This document shows, in pieces, positions 6,382-11,546 of a stretch of DNA of 11,546 bases; positions within the stretch are counted from its first letter, which is position 1; each line of letters begins with the position of its first letter. Below the pieces are notes generated by a model. The model was given only the letters and a program-made list of their open reading frames with translations, had not been told where the DNA came from and did no database searches. Source of the stretch: CAZNER01 sp964572065. Its GTDB lineage: Bacteria; Patescibacteriota; Dojkabacteria; JAHIVN01. The translations under genes were made by a program, and so were the position numbers. The stretch spans positions 1 to 11,546 of the forward strand of contig CAZNER010000064.1 in the NCBI GenBank assembly GCA_964572065.1, written 5' to 3'.

Positions 6382-6882
6382 ATGGCTGAATTTAGAATTG
6401 AGTGTGAATTTGGAGAGAGGACACAAGCTTATAGGGATGGAAAGAAATTTTATGTAGATTATGATGATTTTATTAACCACGTGATGGGAAATAGGTTTAA
6501 GATGAATAATAAAGGTTATGTAGTTTATTCTTCTACTAAGAATGGATTACATAATAAATTATTACACCGTGTGATTATGGATTGTCCTGATGATATGATG
6601 ATAGACCACGTCAATCACGATAGACTTAATAATATGAGAAGTAATTTACGGATTTGTACAAACCAACAAAATAATATGAACAGAGTAAAACAAAAAACTA
6701 ATAAGAGCGGTGTGATTGGTGTTCATTGGGACAAAAAGAGAGAGAAATGGAAGGCTGAAATTAAGTTAAATAACAAAATGATTCATTTAGGTAGGTTTGA
6801 TAATTTTGAAGATGCTTGTAAAGCACGAAAAGAAGGGGAAATTAAGTACTTTGGTGAATTTAGAAATAAACATAATGAGTAA
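6382..6882 (+). CDS. Free-standing HNH endonuclease with AP2 DNA-binding domain, 166 aa
   Basis: Residues about 58-95 carry an HNH_3-type core: LLHRVIMD (His62), then IDHVNHDRLNNMRSNLRICT (about 74-93), with the DHxNxDxxNNxxxNLR pattern of this family. Residues about 108-155 match an AP2-type DNA-binding domain: SGVIGVHWDKKREKWKAEI, then HLGRFDNFEDACKAR. HNH-AP2 proteins are typical homing endonucleases of phages, giant viruses and PLVs; they cut a target allele and spread by repair. The gene sits between mCP and MCP, which are otherwise expected to be neighbours, and has its own spacers and hairpins on both sides. It is therefore probably a mobile gene inserted between capsid genes. No intron or intein is seen next to it. 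Key residues look intact. Confidence 0.88.
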   Translation: MAEFRIECEFGERTQAYRDGKKFYVDYDDFINHVMGNRFKMNNKGYVVYSSTKNGLHNKLLHRVIMDCPDDMMIDHVNHDRLNNMRSNLRICTNQQNNMNRVKQKTNKSGVIGVHWDKKREKWKAEIKLNNKMIHLGRFDNFEDACKARKEGEIKYFGEFRNKHNE

Positions 6883-6903
6883 AGTTAAAAAAAATAAAAA
6901 ATA

Positions 6904-6932
6904 TTTTTTATATTATCGCTTAATATAAAAAA
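6904..6932 (+). terminator. 12-bp hairpin between endonuclease and MCP genes
   Basis: Arms 6904-6915 and 6921-6932 are perfect reverse complements over 12 bp (ttttttatatta / taatataaaaaa) with a tcgct loop. It starts 21 bases after the endonuclease stop and ends 5 bases before the MCP ATG. A second palindrome, 6894-6911, overlaps its left arm. It may end the upstream transcript, or shape the MCP 5' leader or promoter. Confidence 0.5.
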
Positions 6933-6937
6933 GAAAT

Positions 6938-8317
6938 ATGGCTACTTCATTACCTAATGACCTGCTCTATATGGTTAATACCATATCAGGGTATACAACA
7001 AATGTGTTTCGTCTCCAAACTTTAAGCACAAATAAATTAGCTTCTAATGGAGCCCAACAGTGTACTGTCTCGCTTCCAGTCACTGGTATCGCAAATATGA
7101 AATCCTTCGCTATGCACGCCGATTGCCGTACATACGGAATCCCAGCTCCCGCTTCAGCTCCCGGTAGTGCCGTCTTTGCTCTGCTCCCAAAAATGAGTGA
7201 TTTAATCGACAGATACGGAGTAGCTGTAGGGGGCGTTGCTCTTGACAATCAGTGTTCGCACATCAATATGATTAAGACCCTAAAGGATAATCTTTACAAG
7301 TCAACCACCAAGTTTATGAGTGATGACCGTGTTCTCGATAATGCCACCTTCACTCCTGTTAACCCTTCTGACCCTTGGGCTGGTACCCATAAAGGTCAGA
7401 ATAAACACCTAGTTAAGAATCAGTGGCCGGGTTTTTTCTCTGAGAGTGAACCATCATACCTTGACCTTTCCAAGGTCCCAGAAGTTCGTATGACCCTCCA
7501 GATTGCTAACCGTTCAGTTCTCCCAGTTCAATTTGAGGGTGCTGTTCTAGGAAGTAATACTCCAGTTGTAACCAATGATAATTTCACTAATAATTGTGAA
7601 TTTGATTTAGATAGCATCTATTTCACAATTGAGATGATTAGCATTAACGGGGGTATGTTAGAGGAACTCAATTCTCGTATTATCTCAGAGCGTGGTCAAC
7701 TCGACATTCCTTTCAAACAGTACAATATCTTCACCACAGATTCAAATAGCGCAAATAGCTCTCTCCGTGCTTCTGTATCTACTATGTCTCTCGATCGCCT
7801 CTATGGTGTTCAGCGTAATACAACAAATGTAGTAGACCCTGCAGGGCCAAAATATATTTCCTACAATAGCCAGCAAGCACCTGTTCCTGTACCTGACAAT
7901 GTATCGTTCTCTCATTCCCTTGCTAACAATACCTTTATTTCTGATGGTGTTGCAAACTACCGTTTTACGGTTAATAATCAGCCCTACCCCCAGTATGACG
8001 CTGACCTTATTGATGGATTCCATCTTATGGTGTCTGGCGCCAAACGTACCTGCTCTAAGGACAAGGGATGTCTGGTTGGATCTCAAGGTGCTTGGAGAGA
8101 AAATTGCTATGCTAGTGTTCTAACACTAAACCACTCCGATGATGTACGTTTAGTCTCTGGAATGAACCTAAGTGCTATCAACGCCCAAATTTCATATGAT
8201 ACCTTACTAGGTTCTAATGCCGTTGGTAATAGCTACGGTCGCCAGCAGATCATCGTTTCTGAGCAAACTAGTCTGCTCCGTGTATCGGCTGGAAGAAGTG
8301 TCAGCGTCATTGCCTAA
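6938..8317 (+). CDS. MCP: Major capsid protein, double-jelly-roll type, 459 aa
   Basis: This is the probable hexon protein. It starts MATSLPNDLLYMVNT and is beta-rich throughout, with no signal peptide. Residues about 83-112 hold LPKMSDLIDRYGVAVGGVAL followed by DNQCSHINMI, which matches the conserved stretch of PLV-type MCPs (x-L-I-x-R-x-x-V-x-V-x-G-V/I followed by a Y/N-rich helix). The C-terminus has further strands (SGMNLSAINAQISYDTLL; LLRVSAGRSVSVIA). At 459 aa it is at the short end for double-jelly-roll MCPs but compatible with PLVs. The gene is visibly richer in G and C, and in C-ending codons, than its neighbours, as expected for the most highly expressed structural gene. The ATG at 6938 follows the hairpin at 6904-6932. 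It converges with the packaging ATPase gene. The family call is from memory. Confidence 0.8.
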   Translation: MATSLPNDLLYMVNTISGYTTNVFRLQTLSTNKLASNGAQQCTVSLPVTGIANMKSFAMHADCRTYGIPAPASAPGSAVFALLPKMSDLIDRYGVAVGGVALDNQCSHINMIKTLKDNLYKSTTKFMSDDRVLDNATFTPVNPSDPWAGTHKGQNKHLVKNQWPGFFSESEPSYLDLSKVPEVRMTLQIANRSVLPVQFEGAVLGSNTPVVTNDNFTNNCEFDLDSIYFTIEMISINGGMLEELNSRIISERGQLDIPFKQYNIFTTDSNSANSSLRASVSTMSLDRLYGVQRNTTNVVDPAGPKYISYNSQQAPVPVPDNVSFSHSLANNTFISDGVANYRFTVNNQPYPQYDADLIDGFHLMVSGAKRTCSKDKGCLVGSQGAWRENCYASVLTLNHSDDVRLVSGMNLSAINAQISYDTLLGSNAVGNSYGRQQIIVSEQTSLLRVSAGRSVSVIA

Positions 8318-8328
8318 TTGTTTTCAGT

Positions 8329-8354
8329 TTTTAAATTCATCGTTAAATTTAAAA
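8329..8354. terminator. Hairpin between convergent MCP and ATPase genes
   Basis: Arms 8329-8337 (ttttaaatt) and 8346-8354 (aatttaaaa) pair over 9 bp with an 8-base loop. It starts 11 bases after the MCP stop and lies 31 bases beyond the ATPase stop, so it could serve both convergent transcripts. Confidence 0.45.
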
Positions 8355-8385
8355 GCACGTTAAAAAGGCGTTATTCACGTTCAAA

Positions 8386-9315
8386 TTAAGTTTCAAAGTA
8401 TAGCATCTCATTTAAATTCTTCCTTAGTCTAGATTTACCCTTTTTTGGATGGAGGTCAATCACTAAAGAATTATGTGGTTGAGCTGTAGCATAATCATAA
8501 GCTTGAAAAAAATCACTATCTTTAATTTCACCGGCTACAGAACTGTAGATATCTTTTAGTTCCTGTTCATCTTTTGACTTACCAACAACTATTAATTGAG
8601 TAGCATTATTTCTCATAGCACGAGGACAACCTCCTCCGGTAGATTTTAGATTTTGAATAGCACTATAAATACTAAGACCAATAGCGCCACATCGTTCTGG
8701 ATCACCTTTTTTATATTCCATTTCTCCTAAATGACGATGTCTAATAATGAGATTGAGAAACCGTCTATTTCTAAATAAAGGAGTAGATTGAGCGTCATCA
8801 ATAAATAAATGTAGGAATGGTCTATGTCCATATTTACTTTTTGGTTTTATTGGATTACCATATTCATCACTAAATTTTAAGAGATAATAAGGGTCAATAT
8901 TGTTAATATTAATCCTATCGTCATTTAGAATCTTTTGGTATTGTTTCCACTCGTCTAAATCATTCAAGTAAGTTTGATAATCGTCTCTTTCTCCATCTAC
9001 AATATCAAGAACCTTTTTGACTACATCTTTATCTTCAGGGTCAAATATATCTTCTTCATCTACCCCTAACATATTGAGGAGTGCTTTATTAGAACCTGCT
9101 GTAGGACTAATAATTAATAATCTATCTAATTTATCTTCATCCTTAAGCATTCTAAGGTAGTTGGTAATAAAGACACTCTTACCAGCTCCTCGTTTTCCGA
9201 CAGCTAAAAGATTGACGTGGTGTTGGAATAATTCATCACTCGTCTCAATGTGTACTCTGCTTTGAGGTGGTGGTTTAATTTGAATTTTGCTATTATTATT
9301 TTTAATAACTTTCAT
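8386..9315 (-). CDS. DNA-packaging ATPase, A32-like (FtsK-HerA superfamily), 309 aa
   Basis: The protein carries a clear P-loop, VGKRGAGKS (Walker A, residues about 39-47), and a Walker B strand, LHLFIDDAQ (about 168-176). Further conserved stretches are IIRHRHLG (about 190-197), a sensor-like Gln in IYSAIQN (Gln221) and RAMRNNATQLIVVGK (about 232-246). The latter has the arginine expected after the Walker B region in A32-like ATPases. The length of 309 aa is typical. These enzymes pump the genome into preformed capsids and are hallmark genes of PLVs, virophages, Polintons and giant viruses. The ATG at 9315 lies only 12 bases after the stop of the upstream gene (9328-9816), so the two are probably co-transcribed. 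No strong hairpin separates them, unlike the other gene pairs here. Confidence 0.92.
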   Translation of the reverse strand: MKVIKNNNSKIQIKPPPQSRVHIETSDELFQHHVNLLAVGKRGAGKSVFITNYLRMLKDEDKLDRLLIISPTAGSNKALLNMLGVDEEDIFDPEDKDVVKKVLDIVDGERDDYQTYLNDLDEWKQYQKILNDDRININNIDPYYLLKFSDEYGNPIKPKSKYGHRPFLHLFIDDAQSTPLFRNRRFLNLIIRHRHLGEMEYKKGDPERCGAIGLSIYSAIQNLKSTGGGCPRAMRNNATQLIVVGKSKDEQELKDIYSSVAGEIKDSDFFQAYDYATAQPHNSLVIDLHPKKGKSRLRKNLNEMLYFET

Positions 9316-9327
9316 ATACTTATTTAT

Positions 9328-9816
9328 TTATCCAATATAATATTTTGAAAACAATGAGTCTATCGTATCGCTCATACGTGAGAATTTAGTATTTGATTTT
9401 TGTGGTGGTTGTGGTTGTGGTTGTGGTGGTTGTGGTTGTGGTTGTGGTTCCTTTTTAATTCTGCGTTTAGTGATAACTATTTCTTCGTCTGAACTTTCAT
9501 CTTCCTCATCTACGTATACAACTTTCTTTTTTGGTTTCTTTTTAGAACTAATAATAGATATATCTTTTTCATCTGGTTTTGGCTCTACTTTTGGTTGTAC
9601 TTTAGGTGGTTCAGGTGTAGGTGGTTCAGGTTTTGGTTCAGGTGGTTTTTCTTTATCATTAATTTCAATTGGTTTATATTCTGGTTTTAACTCTGGTTGT
9701 ACTTGTGCTTCCTTTTTAGCTAGAGCCCTCGCTTTCCTATTTTCCAAAGCTTTGGCTCTTGCTTTTGCAAGACGTTCCAATACTTCCGGAGAACATTCTT
9801 TTTTATTATCACTCAT
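9328..9816 (-). CDS. Lys/Pro/Glu-rich disordered protein, unknown function, 162 aa
   Basis: The N-terminal 40 residues form a charged helix with a repeated Ala/Arg/Lys pattern (VLERLAKARAKALENRKARA). Such LAKAR-x-KALE-x-R helices occur in many giant-virus and PLV proteins (from memory). The middle is Pro/Glu/Lys-rich, with PEPKPEPPTPEPPK, an acidic patch (DEEDESSDEE) and a double PQPQPQP run (about residues 127-140) encoded by a 21-base tandem repeat. The C-terminus ends in a short ordered-looking helix, MSDTIDSLFSKYYIG. A disordered protein with two terminal helices next to the packaging ATPase could be a virion or packaging accessory, but nothing proves it. The 12-base gap to the ATPase gene suggests shared transcription. 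The plus-strand frame overlapping it is a shadow. Confidence 0.75.
   Translation of the reverse strand: MSDNKKECSPEVLERLAKARAKALENRKARALAKKEAQVQPELKPEYKPIEINDKEKPPEPKPEPPTPEPPKVQPKVEPKPDEKDISIISSKKKPKKKVVYVDEEDESSDEEIVITKRRIKKEPQPQPQPPQPQPQPPQKSNTKFSRMSDTIDSLFSKYYIG
9401..9442 (+). repeat. 21-base tandem repeat, two perfect copies, coding
   Basis: The units 9401-9421 and 9422-9442 are identical, built of tgtggt/tggttg motifs, with a partial third copy following. On the minus strand they encode the double PQPQPQP run of the 9328-9816 protein. Each unit is a whole number of codons, so copy-number change would lengthen or shorten the proline/glutamine linker without breaking the frame. Confidence 0.8.
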
Positions 9817-9819
9817 TAA

Positions 9820-9850
9820 TATTTATTATTATCAATAAAAATAATAAATA
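9820..9850 (-). terminator. 3'-end-type hairpin of the 9865-10269 gene
   Basis: Arms 9820-9830 (tatttattatt) and 9840-9850 (aataataaata) pair perfectly over 11 bp with a 9-base loop. It lies 14 bases beyond the stop of the minus-strand gene at 9865 and just before the ATG of the next gene at 9816. Confidence 0.45.
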
Positions 9851-9864
9851 CATAAAAAATTATG

Positions 9865-10269
9865 TTAGAACACAATGGGAGTAAATTTAAACATACTTTC
9901 GATTTCTTTAGCGTTATTTAAAGCCATTTGATTATTAGCTGGCATTTCTTTTCCTTCATAAAGACCCGTGTAAGAAGCCATAATTAAATCATCAATATGG
10001 TCCCTGGAATTGGAAGTAATATCCTGGCTAATTTCTAAAGGTGGAAGAGCATTAGCGTATTTTCTCATAGTCATCCAGTCTGGTTTATCCTCAATAGTAG
10101 GAATCAGGGATTGTGTCGCTAAAACTCCAGGTTCATCCTGTCCATAGCCCATTACATCCGCTGGCATATGTAAATAAGTAGGTTCCCTATTAACTACATC
10201 GTTAAATGTGGTAGTAGGCTGTTGCGTTTTGAAAACGTTTAACTGCTCTGATTTTATAAGATTATTCAT
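9865..10269 (-). CDS. Unknown small protein, possibly virion-associated, 134 aa
   Basis: I do not recognise this protein. It begins MNNLIKSEQLNVFKTQQPTT and contains the low-charge, proline-containing segment HMPADVMGYGQDEPGVLATQ (about residues 34-53). Next come DWMTMRKYANALPPLE and a Met/Asn-rich C-terminal part (ASYTGLYEGKEMPANNQMAL, about 98-117), ending FKFTPIVF. There is no membrane segment, signal peptide or cysteine. The hydrophobic C-terminal tail suggests docking to a partner. The start is the first ATG in frame, preceded by an AT-rich spacer with the hairpin 10271-10299. Its position between a membrane protein and the packaging genes suits a structural or assembly role, but this is only context. 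Confidence 0.75.
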   Translation of the reverse strand: MNNLIKSEQLNVFKTQQPTTTFNDVVNREPTYLHMPADVMGYGQDEPGVLATQSLIPTIEDKPDWMTMRKYANALPPLEISQDITSNSRDHIDDLIMASYTGLYEGKEMPANNQMALNNAKEIESMFKFTPIVF

Positions 10270-10270
10270 T

Positions 10271-10299
10271 ATTTTATTATAGGATAAATATAATAAAAT
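10271..10299 (-). terminator. 3'-end-type hairpin of the membrane-protein gene
   Basis: Arms 10271-10281 (attttattata) and 10289-10299 (tataataaaat) pair perfectly over 11 bp with a 7-base loop (ggataaa). It lies 5 bases beyond the stop of the minus-strand gene at 10305 and immediately before the ATG at 10269. Confidence 0.5.
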
Positions 10300-10304
10300 T
10301 TTAT

Positions 10305-10514
10305 TTAAACAGGTGGAGTTCGTGTTGTTCCAGAAAGACTGACTTCATTTAAACTTTCAGAGGGTAGTACATCTCTATCACATTCCACACAACAGCATTT
10401 AATTCTCGTACATCTACTTTTCAGAAAGTATCTCAGACAAGCTGTGGCTCCACCACCCACAAGTGTAATTAAACTAAGAATAAATGTTCCGTTGAACCAA
10501 TCAGGTAATGACAT
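10305..10514 (-). CDS. Small Cys-rich single-span membrane protein, 69 aa
   Basis: One membrane segment is visible at about residues 11-31 (GTFILSLITLVGGGATACLR, then YFL). It is followed directly by a basic, cysteine-rich motif, KSRCTRIKCCCVECDRDV, with Cys35, 40, 41, 42 and 45, and a polar tail ending SGTTRTPPV. The Cys cluster could bind a metal or be acylated at the membrane. Short proteins with a transmembrane helix followed by SRC-x-x-I-K-C-C-x-x-x-C-x-R-D-V are familiar to me from algal giant viruses and PLVs as conserved proteins without known function. This is from memory and unverified. It suggests either an internal virion membrane or action on a host membrane. It diverges from 10571. 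Confidence 0.8.
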   Translation of the reverse strand: MSLPDWFNGTFILSLITLVGGGATACLRYFLKSRCTRIKCCCVECDRDVLPSESLNEVSLSGTTRTPPV

Positions 10515-10570
10515 AATTTATTTTAAAAAAAATAAAATATTTTATTTCCATTATAGAATAAAATAAGCAA
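10515..10570. promoter_or_regulatory. Divergent AT-rich promoter region with 18-base palindrome
   Basis: This 56-base spacer separates the membrane-protein gene (minus) from the last gene (plus). It contains a perfect 18-base palindrome at 10530-10547 (aaataaaatattttattt) and TTATAGAATAAAAT (10551-10564) upstream of the plus-strand ATG. Because no gene ends here, the palindrome is more likely promoter-related than a 3' signal, or it may be chance in AT-rich DNA. Confidence 0.35.
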
Positions 10571-10984
10571 ATGTCCTTATCACTAAAACAACGTGGTTAT
10601 GAACCACTTTTAAATACACCTACAGCACTAGTCCCACTGGGTGGTACCGCTGATGCTCCAACTCTCACTATTGATGCTTCTGTCCAAGCGTTTCAAATTA
10701 ATCTTCCAGTTCTGGCAACAGCTGGAACGGAACAAGTTCTAACCATCACGGTAGATACAACCAATGGACCTAATCGTTGGAATAATGGTTCTCCTCGTAT
10801 TGCTCTACATCATTATTTATTAGATAGTGCTGTAGTCCCACAGAATGTCCAATTAGAACTGCTTAATGATGCTACGCCTCCAGGTGATAATGTAATGCGT
10901 GTTCGCCGTACTTCTGTGGATGGTACAACTAATATTGATGGAAGACTAGTTGTAATAATGGAATGTATTCCACGTGCGTTTTAA
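10571..10984 (+). CDS. Small beta-rich protein, paralogue of the 1398-1787 product, 137 aa
   Basis: Strand-like segments run through the whole protein: TLTIDASVQAFQINLPVLA (about residues 31-49), TEQVLTITVD, and a C-terminal RRTSVDGTTNIDGRLVVIM (about 112-130). It has no membrane segment or signal peptide. The C-terminal VDGTTNID plus terminal strand, the MS-x(3)-K-x-x-GY opening and the similar length indicate distant paralogy with the gene at 1398-1787. A virion surface, cement or vertex-associated role is likely for such a protein in a PLV but is inferred. It is the last gene before the right-hand non-coding region. Like the MCP gene, it has somewhat more C-containing codons than the charged minus-strand proteins, which fits a structural gene. 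Confidence 0.78.
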   Translation: MSLSLKQRGYEPLLNTPTALVPLGGTADAPTLTIDASVQAFQINLPVLATAGTEQVLTITVDTTNGPNRWNNGSPRIALHHYLLDSAVVPQNVQLELLNDATPPGDNVMRVRRTSVDGTTNIDGRLVVIMECIPRAF

Positions 10985-10995
10985 ATTAAGCGCAC
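10974..10995 (+). terminator. GC-containing hairpin over the stop codon of the last gene
   Basis: Positions 10974-10981 (gtgcgttt) pair with 10988-10995 (aagcgcac): 8 pairs, one G-T wobble, around a 6-base loop that contains most of the TAA stop at 10982-10984. Five pairs are at GC-rich positions, so it is less likely to be an accident of AT composition than the other hairpins. Confidence 0.5.
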
Positions 10996-11223
10996 TCATC
11001 TTTCGTGGAGTCTTTCGTACTTAGTTCAAAACATAGTTCAAAATTGATTGTTATTTTAAGCACAACTCAGTCTTTCGTACTTTTGGAAAAATGGGTTTTT
11101 AAATTAAGCCTGAATTTGGCCTGTGGCGCGAAAAGCATTTTGTACTATAATATAAATTACTGATGGCGCCACAACTCCTTAATTTTTGTGGCTTAATTTA
11201 AACTGAAAAAATACGCTTAATTT
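10983..11223. repeat. Nested inverted repeats in the non-coding right region
   Basis: No convincing gene is seen from 10985 to the window end. Three inverted repeats are nested. The outer pair is 10983-10992 with 11214-11223 (aaattaagcg / cgcttaattt, 10 bp). The middle pair is 11098-11110 with 11190-11202 (tttaaattaagcc / ggcttaatttaaa, 13 bp). The inner pair is 11123-11129 with 11166-11172 (gtggcgc / gcgccac, 7 bp). The middle and inner pairs are nearly coaxial. A replication or recombination role is possible but unproven; related direct repeats overlap it. Confidence 0.55.
11009..11082 (+). repeat. Direct repeat agtctttcgtactt, 60 bases apart
   Basis: The 14-mer agtctttcgtactt occurs at 11009-11022 and 11069-11082. 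Its core tttcgtactt recurs inverted as aagtacgaaa at 11228-11237. The surrounding sequence (ttaagc, then cac and tctttcgt) is also loosely repeated with a similar spacing, suggesting a degenerate array with a period of about 60 bases. Function is unknown. Confidence 0.6.
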
Positions 11224-11360
11224 GAAAAAGTACGAAAAATAAATGAGGTAGAATGCAGGCTGAGTTTTTGTAAAAAGTTATAATATTATTTTTAAATATT
11301 ACAACAAAAATAGGGAAGGACAGATTCGACTTAATGAGTTTTTTGGGTAATAACAAAAGA

Positions 11361-11443
11361 ATGCGAACAGACAAAATAATTATATATCCAAGAACAGACA
11401 ATTATTAAAGAAAATGCGAACAGACAAAATAATTATATATCCA
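11361..11443 (+). repeat. 30-base direct repeat next to the terminal palindrome
   Basis: Positions 11361-11390 and 11414-11443 are identical over 30 bases (starting atgcgaacagac, ending tatatatcca), 53 bases apart. The shorter motif gaacagacaa occurs four times on the plus strand (11365, 11392, 11418, 11446) and inverted in the palindrome's right arm (11486-11495, 11514-11523). This iteron-like array is typical of viral terminal regions, though any function is inferred. Confidence 0.75.
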
Positions 11444-11546
11444 GCGAACAGACAAAAAATTATATAGCATATGCTATATAATTTTTTGTCTGTTCGCAGG
11501 ATATATAATTATTTTGTCTGTTCGCATTTTCTTTAATAATTGTCTG
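11395..11546. repeat. 152-base near-perfect palindrome at the window end (terminal hairpin or fold-back)
   Basis: Positions 11395-11470 are the reverse complement of 11471-11546: arms of 76 bases with a single mismatch (A at 11443 opposite A at 11498). The centre, tatagcatatgctata, has no unpaired loop. The palindrome runs to the last base of the window, so its true extent is unknown. It could be a covalently closed hairpin end read through, a head-to-head junction of a replication concatemer, or an artificial fold-back created in sequencing or assembly. Confidence 0.85.

Noticed and set aside
6967..8123. Three frames within the MCP gene (two antisense, one sense)
   Set aside because: They are shadows caused by the higher GC content of the MCP gene and lack domain-like composition.
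9470..9838. Plus-strand frame of 122 codons
   Set aside because: It is Ser/Gly/Phe-rich antisense of the Lys/Pro/Glu-rich gene at 9328-9816.
11198..11401. Minus-strand frame of 67 codons in the right non-coding region
   Set aside because: It overlaps the inverted-repeat region and the terminal repeats, is rich in Ile/Leu/Phe from AT-rich DNA, and has no convincing start.
11361..11523. CRISPR-like array from the repeated gaacagacaa motif
   Set aside because: Spacing is irregular, copies occur in both orientations within a palindrome, and there are no cas genes; it is a terminal repeat structure.

Overview
This window looks like one end of a small, AT-rich double-stranded DNA virus of a eukaryote (protist or alga): a polinton-like virus (PLV) or virophage-type element, either free or integrated. 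The case rests on a double-jelly-roll-type major capsid protein (6938-8317), a neighbouring probable minor capsid/penton protein (5206-6336) and an A32/FtsK-HerA-type packaging ATPase (8386-9315). Around them are small, tightly packed, intronless genes on both strands, with AT-rich spacers and almost universal TAA stop codons. No DNA polymerase, helicase, integrase or maturation protease is present, so replication genes would have to lie to the left of the window. Protein identities come from reading motifs; no database search was possible.

Layout. The left edge holds the N-terminus of a probable fibre-like protein (minus strand) and a 375-base stretch with a possible broken small gene. Next come two small charged minus-strand genes (490-1339), a small beta-rich plus-strand gene (1398-1787) and a large minus-strand gene (1838-4459) for an 873-residue protein with a class-3 lipase-type domain followed by a glycine-zipper-like hydrophobic region. 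A coiled-coil protein gene (4496-5140) diverges from the mCP gene. The mCP and MCP genes are separated by a free-standing HNH-AP2 endonuclease gene (6382-6882). After the MCP, four minus-strand genes run from 10514 down to 8386: a Cys-rich membrane protein, an unknown protein, a Lys/Pro/Glu-rich protein and the ATPase. The last gene (10571-10984, plus) looks like a distant paralogue of 1398-1787.

The right 560 bases are non-coding. They contain nested inverted repeats (10983-11223), short direct repeats, and a near-perfect 152-base palindrome that ends exactly at the end of the window. The palindrome is either a hairpin/inverted terminal structure or an assembly fold-back.

How the parts fit. 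MCP, mCP and ATPase would build and fill an icosahedral capsid. The lipase-like protein is a candidate virion membrane-penetration factor. The fibre-like protein and the two small beta-rich paralogues are candidate surface or cement proteins. A recurrent non-coding pattern is a short hairpin (8-13 bp stem) 0-31 bases from almost every stop codon, reminiscent of the 3'-end hairpins of Mimivirus and Sputnik transcripts. If real, it would suggest a virus using, or sharing, a giant-virus transcription system.
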